Shown here one piece after another: positions 41,148 through 49,450 of a stretch of 64,000 nucleotides of DNA. This DNA comes from Planomonospora parontospora. GTDB taxonomy: Bacteria > Actinomycetota > Actinomycetes > Streptosporangiales > Streptosporangiaceae. The notes beneath the pieces were generated by a model that ran no database searches, was not told the origin of the DNA, and saw only the letters and a program-made list of their open reading frames with translations. Both the position numbers and the translations under genes were made by a program. Position 1 is the first letter of the stretch. Each line of letters opens with the position of its first letter. The stretch is from positions 62,001-126,000 of the forward strand of contig BMQD01000012.1 of assembly GCA_014647935.1 (NCBI GenBank), in the 5' to 3' direction.

Positions 41148-42407
41148 TTACTTCGATGCTGGTCTAAATGGTATGCGGTGGTAGGCGGTCAGTGCGAATG
41201 CGGCGACCGCGCAGGCGGCGGCCACCGCCGCCATCACCCGGCCGTAGCCGGCGAGCTGGGCCAGAGCGAGCGCCCCGAGCGGGGCCGATGCCTTGGCCGC
41301 GACGGAGAAGAACGCGATACGGCCCGACAGGGTGGCGTAGGCGGCGGTGCCGTACCGGTCGACGAGCAGGTGGGGCAGGGTGATGGAGGCGATGCCGAAG
41401 CCGAGCCCGAACCCCAGCACGCAGCCGATGGCGCCCGGCACCGTCCGCCCGGCCAGGGGCAGGAGTGCCGCGGCGACGCCTTGCAGGGCGAAGATCGCCG
41501 CGGCGATGAGGGCGGCGGGCAGGCGGGTCTGCAGGCCGGTGGTGAGCAGGCGACCGGTCACCGACAGCACGCCCAAAAGCCCGGCCAGCGTGGCGGCCAG
41601 GACGGGAGGGTGGCCGAGGTGGACCAGGTAGGCAATCAGCAGGAGGGCCATGGTGGCCGTGGCGCCGCCGCTGGCGGTGAAGGCGGCGACCAGCAGCCAG
41701 AACGGGCGGCGGCGGACGGCCTCGTGGGTGATCGCGGCGCGCTGTGCGGCCGCCGCGGGCGCATGGGCGGTGCGCTCGCGGCGGCGCAGCACGAGCGCGT
41801 GCAGCGGGACGGCGGCCAAGCCGTAGACCAGGGCCAGGACCACCAGGGCCTGGCGCCAGCCGAACCGCTCCACCAGCAGGCCGGACAGCGGCAGGAAGAT
41901 CGTGGAGGCGAATCCGGCCACGACGGTCAGCGCCAGCAGCGCGCCGGCCCGACCGCGCTCGTGCCCGTCGAACCAGGCCACGATGACGGCGAAGGCGCTC
42001 TGGTAGAGCACCATCGCGCTCGCGACGCCGATGGCGGCGAACACCGCATACAGCTGGATGAGGGTGTGCACCTGTGACCAGGCCAGTACGGCGAGCGTGC
42101 CGAGGACCGATCCGGTGGTCATCAGGCCGCGGCCGCCGCGGGCGTCCAGCAGGCGGCCCACCACCGGTGCGCACAGCGCCGAGACCAGCACCGAGCAGGT
42201 CAGGGCGGCGGCGACCTGGGCGGTGGACGCGCCCAGGTCGGCCGCCATGGGCAGCAGGAAGACCGAGAAGGCGTAGTAGAGCACGCCGTAGCCGATGGTC
42301 TGGGTGACGGCCAGGGCGGCGACGATCCGCGCGCCCTGGCGCCGGGAACGCACCCGACCGCCGCCCCCGGCATCAGGGGCGGCGGTCTCGGCGGCGGTGG
42401 ACGTCAC
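41148..42407 (-). CDS. MFS transporter in arsenic island
   Basis: 419 residues, 12 membrane segments (ALAVTQTIGYGVLYYAFSVFLLPMAADLGAS; GHERGRAGALLALTVVAG). Resembles bacterial monocarboxylate-type MFS proteins. Position suggests export of an arsenical, but ArsJ is normally paired with a GAPDH gene, which is absent here. GTG start overlaps the preceding small gene (GTGA). Confidence 0.75.
   Translation of the reverse strand: MTSTAAETAAPDAGGGGRVRSRRQGARIVAALAVTQTIGYGVLYYAFSVFLLPMAADLGASTAQVAAALTCSVLVSALCAPVVGRLLDARGGRGLMTTGSVLGTLAVLAWSQVHTLIQLYAVFAAIGVASAMVLYQSAFAVIVAWFDGHERGRAGALLALTVVAGFASTIFLPLSGLLVERFGWRQALVVLALVYGLAAVPLHALVLRRRERTAHAPAAAAQRAAITHEAVRRRPFWLLVAAFTASGGATATMALLLIAYLVHLGHPPVLAATLAGLLGVLSVTGRLLTTGLQTRLPAALIAAAIFALQGVAAALLPLAGRTVPGAIGCVLGFGLGFGIASITLPHLLVDRYGTAAYATLSGRIAFFSVAAKASAPLGALALAQLAGYGRVMAAVAAACAVAAFALTAYHRIPFRPASK
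41155..41176 (-). promoter_or_regulatory. Operator-like element shared with 44415-44436
   Basis: The two 22-bp elements share 17 positions, including GTCTAA and GGTAT/AGTAT. Both lie 18-40 nt upstream of minus-strand genes (arsR at 41136, the 48-residue gene at 44397), consistent with one ArsR controlling both. Both arms fall at the 3' end of the MFS gene here. Confidence 0.45.
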
Positions 42408-42673
42408 GCGCTCTCACCGGTACAGGAGATCACGCGGCGGCCGTCGGCCGTCGCGGCCCAGGCGCCCTCTGCTTGGGCGATGAAGCCCTGGGCGGCCAGC
42501 CGCCAGGCCAGGGTGCCGGCCATGCGGGCGATCGCCGCGGCATGACCGGGATTACCGCTGACCCGGCGGGCATCGGCCAGGCGGCGACCCAGCCGGTCGG
42601 CATCCAGCGGACCGCGGGTGCAGATCAGGCGCAGGGCCTCCTTCTGCGGTGCGGTGGGATAGCCGTCGGACAT
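42404..42673 (-). CDS. Small uncharacterised protein of ars cluster
   Basis: 89 residues, likely a helical DNA-binding-like protein (TAPQKEALRLICTRGPLDADRLGRRLADARR ... AWRLAAQGFIAQ). ATG at 42673 follows a GGATCC-poor but purine-rich stretch; an earlier in-frame start would overlap the flavoprotein antisense. Overlaps the MFS gene start. Possibly a winged-helix accessory; function unknown. Confidence 0.55.
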   Translation of the reverse strand: MSDGYPTAPQKEALRLICTRGPLDADRLGRRLADARRVSGNPGHAAAIARMAGTLAWRLAAQGFIAQAEGAWAATADGRRVISCTGESA

Positions 42674-42728
42674 GGCCGGATCCCGCCTTTCTTCGGATGA
42701 TCGTGATGCGGGGATCGGTGGATGCGGG

Positions 42729-44201
42729 TCAGCCGCAGCAGCCGCCGCCGCTTTCGGCCGAGGCGCCCACCGAGGCCAGGGGCAGCGGGGCGGCCAGCAG
42801 GCCGCCGCTGATGCCGGTGGCCAGACCCACGCGGGTTTCCTGGGCCTCGGCCAGGTTCGAGGAGCACACGCCGGTCTCGGGCAGCTCCAGCTGCACCTGC
42901 CGGGCGGCCGCCCAGTCCCCGGCCAGGGCGGCGACCACCGAGCGGACCTGCTCATACCCGGTGGCCATCAGGAACGTCGGGGCGCGGCCGTAGGACTTGA
43001 CGCCGACGGCGTAGTAGCCGGGCTCGGGATGGGCGAGCTCGTCGGCGCCGTGCGCGGGCACGGTGCCGCAGGAGTGGTGGTTGGGGTCGATCAGCGGGGC
43101 CAGCGCGCGGGTGGAGCCCAGGATCGCGTCCAGGTCCAGGCGCAGCTCGCCGGCGATGGCGTGGTCGGGGCGGTAGCCGGTGGCGGCCACGATCCGGTCG
43201 GCGACCACCTTCTGCTCATTCCCGGACGGGTCGCGGCTGATCACCGTGACCGCTTCGCCGTCGGCGGTGACGGCGTGGGTGAAGAAGGCGGTCAGCAGCG
43301 TGATGCGGCCCGTCTCGACCAGCGCGCGCAGGCGGGTGCCGAGCGCGCCGCGGGCCGGCAGCGCGTCGGCGGCGCCGCCACCGTAGGTGCGGGCCGCCGA
43401 TCCGGCGCGGATCGCCCAGGTGATGCGGGTCTCCGGTGCCTCCTCGGCCAGAGCGGCCAGCGCGAGCAGGGTGGTGGCCGCGGAATGGCCGGCGCCCACC
43501 ACCAGGGTGTGCTTGCCCGCATAGTGCTCGCGGTCGGCGCCCAGCACGTCGGGCAGGGCATGGTCGACGAACCCGGCCGCGGCGTGCTCGCCGTGGGCGG
43601 GCAGGCCGGAGGCGCCCAGCACGTTCGGGGTCCGCCAGGTGCCGGAGGCGTCCACGACCGCGCGGGCGGCGATCTCGGTGCCGTCGGCCAGGCGGATCAC
43701 GAACGGGGCGGTGTCACGGCCGGTGGTGCGGACCCGGTCGAAGCCGAGACGGCTGATGCCTGTGACCTTGGCGTTCAGCCGCAGGTGCGGGGCGATCGCG
43801 GGGTGGGCGGCCAGCGGGATGAGGTAGTCCTCGACGAGCTCGGCGCCGGTGGGCAGCCAGTCCTCATCAGGCGCGGTCCAGCCGCCGGCGTCCAGCAGGC
43901 GGCGGGCGGCCGCGTCGATGTCGTACTTCCACGGGCTGAAGGTACGCACGTGCCCCCACTGGGCGATGGAGGCGCCGACCTGCTCACCCGCTTCCAGGAG
44001 CAGGAAGTCCAGGTTCCGCTCGGCCAGGTGGGCGGCGGCGGCCAGGCCGACCGGTCCGGCGCCGATCACCGCGACCGGCAGGTGGTCCAGCTGCGGTGAG
44101 AGCACGACCTGCTCACTGCTGGTGGCCGGGGCGGTCTGGACGGGTACGGCCGGCGCGCTCTGCTCGGCGGGGGCGGCCGGGCCGCAGCATCCACTGCTCA
44201 T
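42729..44201 (-). CDS. FAD-dependent oxidoreductase with Cys-rich ends
   Basis: 490 residues. FAD Rossmann GAGPVGLAAAAHL (about 48), a second dinucleotide fold LVVGAGHSAATTLLAL (about 220) and ATGYRPD, as in flavin monooxygenases/thioredoxin-reductase-like proteins. It begins MSSGCCGPAAP and ends SESGGGCCG, two Cys pairs that may bind As(III). In actinomycete ars clusters such proteins sit with ACR3 and ArsR; the reaction is unknown. ATG at 44201 follows GGAGGAACG. Confidence 0.75.
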   Translation of the reverse strand: MSSGCCGPAAPAEQSAPAVPVQTAPATSSEQVVLSPQLDHLPVAVIGAGPVGLAAAAHLAERNLDFLLLEAGEQVGASIAQWGHVRTFSPWKYDIDAAARRLLDAGGWTAPDEDWLPTGAELVEDYLIPLAAHPAIAPHLRLNAKVTGISRLGFDRVRTTGRDTAPFVIRLADGTEIAARAVVDASGTWRTPNVLGASGLPAHGEHAAAGFVDHALPDVLGADREHYAGKHTLVVGAGHSAATTLLALAALAEEAPETRITWAIRAGSAARTYGGGAADALPARGALGTRLRALVETGRITLLTAFFTHAVTADGEAVTVISRDPSGNEQKVVADRIVAATGYRPDHAIAGELRLDLDAILGSTRALAPLIDPNHHSCGTVPAHGADELAHPEPGYYAVGVKSYGRAPTFLMATGYEQVRSVVAALAGDWAAARQVQLELPETGVCSSNLAEAQETRVGLATGISGGLLAAPLPLASVGASAESGGGCCG

Positions 44202-44250
44202 GATCGTTCCTCCGGGGTTCGGGTGGTCGCTCTCGGACGGTCGGTGGGGT

Positions 44251-44397
44251 TCAGCGGGCGAGCCAAGCGGCGGCGCGGGCACGCTCCAGCACCGCCTCGG
44301 CCCGGCAGGCGCGGTCGCAGACGGTGCCGGTGGCCTCGTCGAAGGAGACGGTCGCGGATGTCGCGGGAGCCGGGCGGCGGCGCAGCAGAGAGCGCAT
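44251..44397 (-). CDS. Small 48-residue protein
   Basis: MRSLLRRRPAPATSATVSFD, then EATGTVCDRACRAEAVLERARAAAWLAR. Two Cys (CDRAC) suggest metalloid or zinc contact. It starts just downstream of the shared operator element at 44415-44436 and precedes the flavoprotein gene, so it is probably the first gene of that operon. No family name known. Confidence 0.55.
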   Translation of the reverse strand: MRSLLRRRPAPATSATVSFDEATGTVCDRACRAEAVLERARAAAWLAR

Positions 44398-44414
44398 CTC
44401 ACACCTCTTATATT

Positions 44415-44436
44415 GAAGCTTGTCTAAGTAGTATTC
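44415..44436 (-). promoter_or_regulatory. Operator-like element shared with 41155-41176
   Basis: GAA and TTC arms flank AGCTTGTCTAAGTAGTA. It lies in the divergent gap between the 48-residue gene and the Cys-rich peptide gene at 44569. Confidence 0.45.
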
Positions 44437-44568
44437 AGCCTGCCACTCTGATTAGAGAGATGTCAAATTAGGTGGCGGCCAAAGCAGGCAGGTCCCCGGT
44501 GCATCCATTCCCGGACCGCCCCGTCTACCCCAGTGACGTTGTTCACCCGAAGAACAGGACGATCCGCC

Positions 44569-44754
44569 ATGACCAGCACCGAGACCACCTCGACGGGGCC
44601 CGCCACCGAGACGCCCGCCACGGCCTGCTGCTCGACCGCCGCGCTGCAGACCTGCTGCGCGCCCGAGGACAAGGGCGCTTGCTGCGGCACCCCGGCCGGA
44701 GATTCGGTCACCGCCCCGGCCGGGGAGGCGCCCGGCAGCTGCGGCTGCCGGTAA
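44569..44754 (+). CDS. Cysteine-rich small peptide (arsenic-cluster type)
   Basis: 61 residues with nine Cys: ACCSTAALQTCCAPEDKGACC and SCGCR at the end. Short peptides with repeated CC pairs occur beside arsR/acr3 genes and may sequester or hand over As(III). ATG at 44569 has weak ribosome-site support (AGGACG). Leads into the sigma-factor gene 77 nt downstream. Confidence 0.65.
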   Translation: MTSTETTSTGPATETPATACCSTAALQTCCAPEDKGACCGTPAGDSVTAPAGEAPGSCGCR

Positions 44755-44830
44755 CACCGCACACCCGCCCGCATACCTGCCCGGGGCCGGGCCGGCCCGG
44801 CCCCGGGCAGGGGCCAGGAAGGACACGACC

Positions 44831-45418
44831 GTGACGACACCCACCCGACCGGCCGCCGACGCCGCGGCGGCGGCGAGCGCGCAGCTGCGCACCCGGCTGG
44901 TCGCCTTCGTCGCCGCCCGCATCGACCGGCCCGCCGACGCTGAGGACATCGTCCAGGAGGTGCTGGTGCGCATCAGCCGGACCGTCGCCGGCCCGCGCGA
45001 GGCCGGGCGGCTGGAGGCCTGGGTCTACCAGATCACCCGCAACGCGATCATCGACCACCACCGCGCGGCCGCCGCGGCCGGACGGGCGCATGCCCGGGCC
45101 GCCTTCGACCGCAGCCTCACCGCCGAGGCGGCCGACCCCGGCGCCCTGAGCGCCCTGGCCGGATGCCTGGCGCCGATGCTGGAGCGGTTGGCCGAGCGCG
45201 ACCGCCAGGCCATCACCCTCATCGACTACGAGAGCCTCACCCAGGCCGAGGCCGCCGGCCGGCTCGGCCTGTCGGTGCCCGGGATGAAGTCGCGCATCCA
45301 GCGGGCCCGGACCCGGCTGCGGGCGCTGCTGACGGCCTGCTGCCGGGTGGAGACCGACGCCCGCGGCGATGTGCGCGAGGTGCGGCCCGCGGGAGCGTGC
45401 CCGTGCGGAGGCGGCTGA
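44831..45418 (+). CDS. SigZ-like ECF sigma factor
   Basis: 195 residues: sigma-2 region LVAFVAARIDRPADAEDIVQEVLVRISRTV ... WVYQITRNAIIDHHR, sigma-4 region LAERDRQAITLIDYESLTQAEAAGRLGLSVPGMKSRIQRARTRLR. A Cys-rich tail (TACCRVETDARGDVREVRPAGACPCGG) follows, typical of SigZ-type factors in metalloid clusters, which may sense As(III) without an anti-sigma factor. AAGGA precedes the GTG/ATG start. Confidence 0.85.
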   Translation: MTTPTRPAADAAAAASAQLRTRLVAFVAARIDRPADAEDIVQEVLVRISRTVAGPREAGRLEAWVYQITRNAIIDHHRAAAAAGRAHARAAFDRSLTAEAADPGALSALAGCLAPMLERLAERDRQAITLIDYESLTQAEAAGRLGLSVPGMKSRIQRARTRLRALLTACCRVETDARGDVREVRPAGACPCGGG

Positions 45419-45455
45419 CCGGCCGGGATCCGACCGGCCTGCGGCGGAACGGACC

Positions 45456-45791
45456 TCATCCGCAGGCGCCGGGCGAGCAGCCGGCCGGGGGGCAGCACGC
45501 CTGCAGGCCGGCCTGCAGGTCGGCCAATGCCTGGCCGATCCGGGCCGGATCGGCGCGGTAGTAGACGGTCTTCCACTCGCGGCGCGAGGCCAGCACGCCG
45601 CCGTCGCGCAGGGTCGCCAGGTGGGTGGAGGTGGCCGACTGGGCCAGGTCCATGCGCTCGGCGACCTGGCCCACGGTCAGCTCGATCCCACCGGCGAACA
45701 GCATCAGGATCTGCTGGCGGGTGTCGCTGGCCAGGGCCTTGAGGAGGCCGCGGGCCGCGTCCGTCAACTCGATGTCGCTTCCCATCTGCAT
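45456..45791 (-). CDS. ArsR-family repressor with C-terminal Cys cluster
   Basis: 111 residues: winged helix LLKALASDTRQQILMLF ... VGQVAERMDLAQSATSTHLATLRDGGVLASRREWKTVYYR and a tail QACCPPAGCSPGACG. The Cys are at the C-terminus, unlike the CVC type, so the sensing site evolved separately. Divergent from a flavin monooxygenase, sharing the dyad at 45809-45840. Confidence 0.85.
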   Translation of the reverse strand: MQMGSDIELTDAARGLLKALASDTRQQILMLFAGGIELTVGQVAERMDLAQSATSTHLATLRDGGVLASRREWKTVYYRADPARIGQALADLQAGLQACCPPAGCSPGACG

Positions 45792-45808
45792 GGGATGATC
45801 CTACCCGA

Positions 45809-45840
45809 TCGTATTGTCATTTATGGATTTGACGATACGA
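45809..45840. promoter_or_regulatory. Strong dyad between arsR and flavoprotein genes
   Basis: TCGTATTGTCA (45809-45819) and TGACGATACGA (45830-45840) pair at 10 of 11 positions around a 10-bp spacer. Lies 18 nt from the ArsR start and overlaps the flavoprotein's first ATG. Confidence 0.6.
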
Positions 45841-46925
45841 TGCGCGGCATGGACACCATCGTCATCGGCGGCGGCCAATCCGGCCTGGCCGCCGCCCGAG
45901 CCCTGCGCGACGCCGGCCTCACCCCCGTCGTCCTGGAGGCGGGCGAGCACCCCGCCGGTTCCTGGGCCCGCTATTACGACAGCCTCACCCTGTTCTCCCC
46001 GGCCCGCTACAGCGCCCTGCCCGGCGCGCCCTTCGACGGCGACCCGGCCCGCTATCCGCACCGCGACGAGGTCGTCGCCTACCTGCAGCGCTACGCCGCC
46101 CGCCTGGACGCCGACATCCGTACCGGCACCCGCGTCACCGCCGTACGGGCCGAGAACGGCGGCGGCTTCACCGTGGAACTCGCCGACGGCACCACCCTGT
46201 CGGCGCCGTCGGTGATCGCGGCCAGCGGCTCCTTCGGCAACCCGCACCAGCCCGCCCTGCCCGGCCAGGACGGTTTCACGGGGCAGATCCTGCACGCCGC
46301 CGCCTACCGCAACCCGGCCCCGCATGCGGGCCAGCGCGTCGTGGTGGTCGGCGCCGGCAACTCCGCCGTCCAGATCGCCCACGACCTGGCCGGCGTCGCC
46401 GCGGTCACCCTGGCCACCCGGGCACCGATCCGCTTCGTCGACCAGCGCCCCCTCGGCCGCGACCTGCACTTCTGGTTCGCGATCACCGGCTTCGACCGCC
46501 TGCCCGCCCGCCGGGCCGACTCCCCGCCAGCCGTGCCGGTGCTGGATGACGGCCGCTACCGCCGCGCCCTGGCCGACGGCCGCATCGACCGCAAGGAGAC
46601 GTTCCCCGGCTTCGACGCCGACGCCGTGGTGTGGGCCGACGGCGCCCGCGAGCACGTCGACGCGGTCGTCTTCGCCACCGGCTACCGGCCTCACCTGCCC
46701 TACCTGCGCGCCCTCGGCGGCGCCCTGGACTCCTCCGGCCGCCCCCGCCAGCGCGGCGGGATCTCGCTCACCCATCCCGGGCTCGGCTTCCTCGGCCTGG
46801 AATGGCAGCGCAGCCCCGCCTCCAACACCCTGCGCGGCGTCGGCCGCGACGCCGCCCACCTGGCCCGGCACCTGGCCCGCCACCTGCGAGCCCGCTGCAG
46901 CACACGCATCCGGGCCGGGGCATGA
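45840..46925 (+). CDS. FAD/NAD(P)-dependent monooxygenase-like protein (ArsO-type)
   Basis: 361 residues: GGGQSGLAAARALRDAGL (about 10), the flavin-monooxygenase stretch GSWARYYDSLTLFSPARYSALPG, a second nucleotide fold VVVVGAGNSAVQIAHDL (about 165) and VFATGYRPHLPYL. Similar proteins (ArsO) accompany ArsR in arsenic clusters; the substrate is unknown. A second ATG at 45849 may be the real start. The stop overlaps the next, broken reading frame. Confidence 0.75.
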   Translation: MRGMDTIVIGGGQSGLAAARALRDAGLTPVVLEAGEHPAGSWARYYDSLTLFSPARYSALPGAPFDGDPARYPHRDEVVAYLQRYAARLDADIRTGTRVTAVRAENGGGFTVELADGTTLSAPSVIAASGSFGNPHQPALPGQDGFTGQILHAAAYRNPAPHAGQRVVVVGAGNSAVQIAHDLAGVAAVTLATRAPIRFVDQRPLGRDLHFWFAITGFDRLPARRADSPPAVPVLDDGRYRRALADGRIDRKETFPGFDADAVVWADGAREHVDAVVFATGYRPHLPYLRALGGALDSSGRPRQRGGISLTHPGLGFLGLEWQRSPASNTLRGVGRDAAHLARHLARHLRARCSTRIRAGA

Positions 46926-47633
46926 CGATGACGAGCGATTCGGCCGTGGTCACGATCGGGCTGGTGGTGCTGCTGACCGCGACCATGCTGACCATCGGCA
47001 CCGCCCTCACCGGGCAAGGGCTGGCCGCCCTGCTGCGCCGCCCGCGTGCGCTGGTGGCGGACGCCGATGTCATCTCCCGCCTGGCCGCCACCGAGGGCGT
47101 CAACGACGGCGAGGCCGCCGCGATGGGCATGTTCCTGCTGTTCGCCGGGCACGAGACCACCGTGACCGCGATCGGTGGCGGCGCGGCTTGGCTGCTGGCC
47201 GACCCCGGTCAGTGGCGGGCGCTGGTGGCCGACCCGTCCCGGATCGACGCCGCGGTGGAGGAGATCCTGCGCGCCCGGCCTGGGCGGCGGCGGCATACCC
47301 CGCTACGCCCGCACCGACCTTCAAATCGCCGGCGTGCACGTACGAGAAGGCGACCTGGTGCTGCTGGACACCGGCGCGGCCGACCACGACGCGGCCGTCT
47401 TCGCCGATCCCGACCGCTTCGACCTCCAGCGGCCGGCGGTGCCGCACCTGACCTTCGGCCACGGCGCACGCTACTGCATCGGCGCCCCGCTGGCCCGTAT
47501 CGAACTGCAGGTGGTCTTCTCCCAGCTGGCCGCCCGCTTCCCCACCCTGCGCCTGGATTGTCCGGTGGAGGAGCTGACCTTCGACCCGAACGTGCTGACC
47601 GGCGGGCTGACCGCGCTGCCGGTCACCTGGTGA
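46922..47633 (+). pseudogene. Chimeric remnant: BASS/ACR3-like N-terminus joined to broken cytochrome P450
   Basis: The frame opens with a transporter-like stretch (VTIGLVVLLTATMLTIGTAL, then LRRPRALV), as at the start of bile acid:sodium symporter-family proteins. Near 47055 it becomes mid-P450 (DVISRLAATEGV, I-helix FAGHETT, IDAAVEEILRA). Near 47280 the P450 sequence jumps to another frame (GGIPRYARTDLQIAG, heme loop FGHGARYCIG, ending LPVTW at 47633). The P450 lacks its N-terminal half including most helices and carries a frameshift. It cannot make an active enzyme of either kind. Confidence 0.75.
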
Positions 47634-47638
47634 CCGCC

Positions 47639-48280
47639 ATGAAGACAAACACCCGCCGGCCGGTCTTCGGCCGGATCTACCCCCGGCTGGCCGCCGCCAT
47701 GGACGAGGGCGGCATGGTCGAACACCGCCGAGCGCTGCTGGCGCATCTGGCCGGGCAGGTGATCGAGGTCGGCGCGGGCCACGGGGTGAACTTCGCCCAC
47801 TACCCGCCCGCCGTCACCGGCGTGCTCGCCGTCGAGCCGGAACCTCGGCTGCGAAAGATCGTCCGCGCGGCCGCCGCTGCGGCCCCGGTTCCCGTGGAGG
47901 TCGCCGGGGCCGTGGCCGAGCACCTGCCGGTCGCCGACCGCAGCGCCGATGCGGTGGTGTTCTGCCTGGTGCTGTGCTCACTGCCGGATGCCGCTGCGGC
48001 GCTGGCCGAGGCGCGGCGGGTGCTCAGGCCGGGCGGGCGGCTGCGGTTCCTGGAGCACGGGCGCGCGGACTCGCCCGGCCTGGTGCGCCTGCAGCGGCTG
48101 CTGGATGCGACCGTGTGGCCGCGCCTGGCCGGTGGCTGTCACACCGGCCGCGACACCGTCGCCGTGATCGAGCGGGCCGGGTTCACCATCACCGCGCTGG
48201 AACGTTTCCTGCTGCCCGAGGCCCGTACCCCGTTCTCCTTTCACACGCGGGGAACCGCCATGGCGGCCACTGACCGCTGA
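47639..48280 (+). CDS. Class I SAM-dependent methyltransferase
   Basis: 213 residues: motif I VIEVGAGHGVNFAHY, acidic strand-2 end VLAVEPEPRL, motif II region AVVFCLVLCSLPDAAAAL, motif III RVLRPGGRLRFLEHGRA. Similar to small UbiE-like methyltransferases near arsenic genes, but it lacks the three-Cys pattern of ArsM, so methylation of arsenite is not indicated. Convergent with the cysteine desulfurase gene 3 nt away. Confidence 0.8.
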   Translation: MKTNTRRPVFGRIYPRLAAAMDEGGMVEHRRALLAHLAGQVIEVGAGHGVNFAHYPPAVTGVLAVEPEPRLRKIVRAAAAAAPVPVEVAGAVAEHLPVADRSADAVVFCLVLCSLPDAAAALAEARRVLRPGGRLRFLEHGRADSPGLVRLQRLLDATVWPRLAGGCHTGRDTVAVIERAGFTITALERFLLPEARTPFSFHTRGTAMAATDR

Positions 48281-48283
48281 CCG

Positions 48284-49450
48284 TCAGCCGGATCGCGGGA
48301 ACGCATCGGCGGCGCGCGCGAGCAGCGCGGCGGCCCGCCGTACCTCGGCCTCGGTGCTCCAGCGGCCCAGCGACAGGCGCAGCGCCGAACGCGCCCGCTG
48401 CTCGGGCAGACCCATGGCGGTCAGCACCGGCGAGACGACATCGGTGCCTTCGTGGCAGGCCGAGCCGGTGGCGGCGGCGACCTCGGGAACGGCGGCCAGC
48501 AGCGCCCGTCCGTCGATGCCGTCGATGCCGACGTTCAGCGTGCCGGGCAGCCGCATCGCGGGGTGGCCGTTGAGACGGACGCGGCCGGGCAGCAGCCGCT
48601 CCAGCTCGGCCTGGAGCAGGTCCCGCAGCCCGGCCAGCCGCGCGAGGCTGTCGGGCAGCTCGCGGCCGGCCAGGTCGGCGGCGGCGCCGAGCGCGGCGAC
48701 GAACGCGACGTTCTCGGTGCCCGCGCGCCGCCCGTCTTCCTGACCGCCGCCGGCGATGACCGGGTCCAGCGCGACCCCGGACCGCACATACAGGGCGCCC
48801 ACCCCCTTGGGCGCGTACATCTTGTGCCCGACCACGGTCAGCAGGTCCACCCCGAGTGCGGCCACATCGATGGGCACCTTGCCCGCGGCCTGGGCGGCGT
48901 CGGTGTGAAACAGCGCCCCGGCGGCGCGGGCCAGGGCGGCCAGCTCGGGAAGCGGCTGCAGGGTGCCGGTCTCGCTGTTGCCGTAGGCGATCGACACCAG
49001 CGCCGTGTCCCGGTCCAGTGCCTCCCGCAGGACGGCCGGATCGAGGCGGCCGCAGGCGTCGACCGGCAGCAGCCCTGTGAGGTAGCCGTCGCGCTCCAGG
49101 CTCCGGCAGGCCTGCAGCACGGCCGGGTGCTCGGTGGCCAGCGTGAGGATCTGCCGCCGGCCGTCGTCGGCCCGGGCCAGGGCGGCGCCGCGGATGGCCA
49201 GGGTGTCGGATTCCGAGCCACCGCCGGTGAAGACGATCTCCTCCGGCCGGGCGCCGAGCAGGTCGGCCAGCTGGACCCGAGCCCGCGCCAAGGCCTCGCG
49301 TGGGGCGTGGGCGTAGGCGTGGGCGCTGGAGGGGTTGCCGAAATGCGTGGCCAGGTAGGGCAGGGCCGCCTGCAGTACGGCCGGGTCGACGGGGGTGGTG
49401 GCGTTGTAGTCGAGGTAGATCGGTCCCTCGGCCAGTGCGGGATGGCTCAT
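48284..49450 (-). CDS. Cysteine desulfurase (IscS/NifS-like)
   Basis: 388 residues. PLP fold with IYLDYNATTPVDP, NPSSAHAYAHAPREAL, FTGGGSESDTLAIRG, the PLP lysine in VGHKMYAPKGVGALYVR, RAGTENVAF and the catalytic Cys in ATGSACHEG. It moves sulfur from cysteine to acceptors such as TusA. Third gene of a minus-strand operon with an MFS protein and a persulfide dioxygenase, so it feeds or is fed by that persulfide module; the start overlaps the MFS stop. Confidence 0.9.
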   Translation of the reverse strand: MSHPALAEGPIYLDYNATTPVDPAVLQAALPYLATHFGNPSSAHAYAHAPREALARARVQLADLLGARPEEIVFTGGGSESDTLAIRGAALARADDGRRQILTLATEHPAVLQACRSLERDGYLTGLLPVDACGRLDPAVLREALDRDTALVSIAYGNSETGTLQPLPELAALARAAGALFHTDAAQAAGKVPIDVAALGVDLLTVVGHKMYAPKGVGALYVRSGVALDPVIAGGGQEDGRRAGTENVAFVAALGAAADLAGRELPDSLARLAGLRDLLQAELERLLPGRVRLNGHPAMRLPGTLNVGIDGIDGRALLAAVPEVAAATGSACHEGTDVVSPVLTAMGLPEQRARSALRLSLGRWSTEAEVRRAAALLARAADAFPRSG

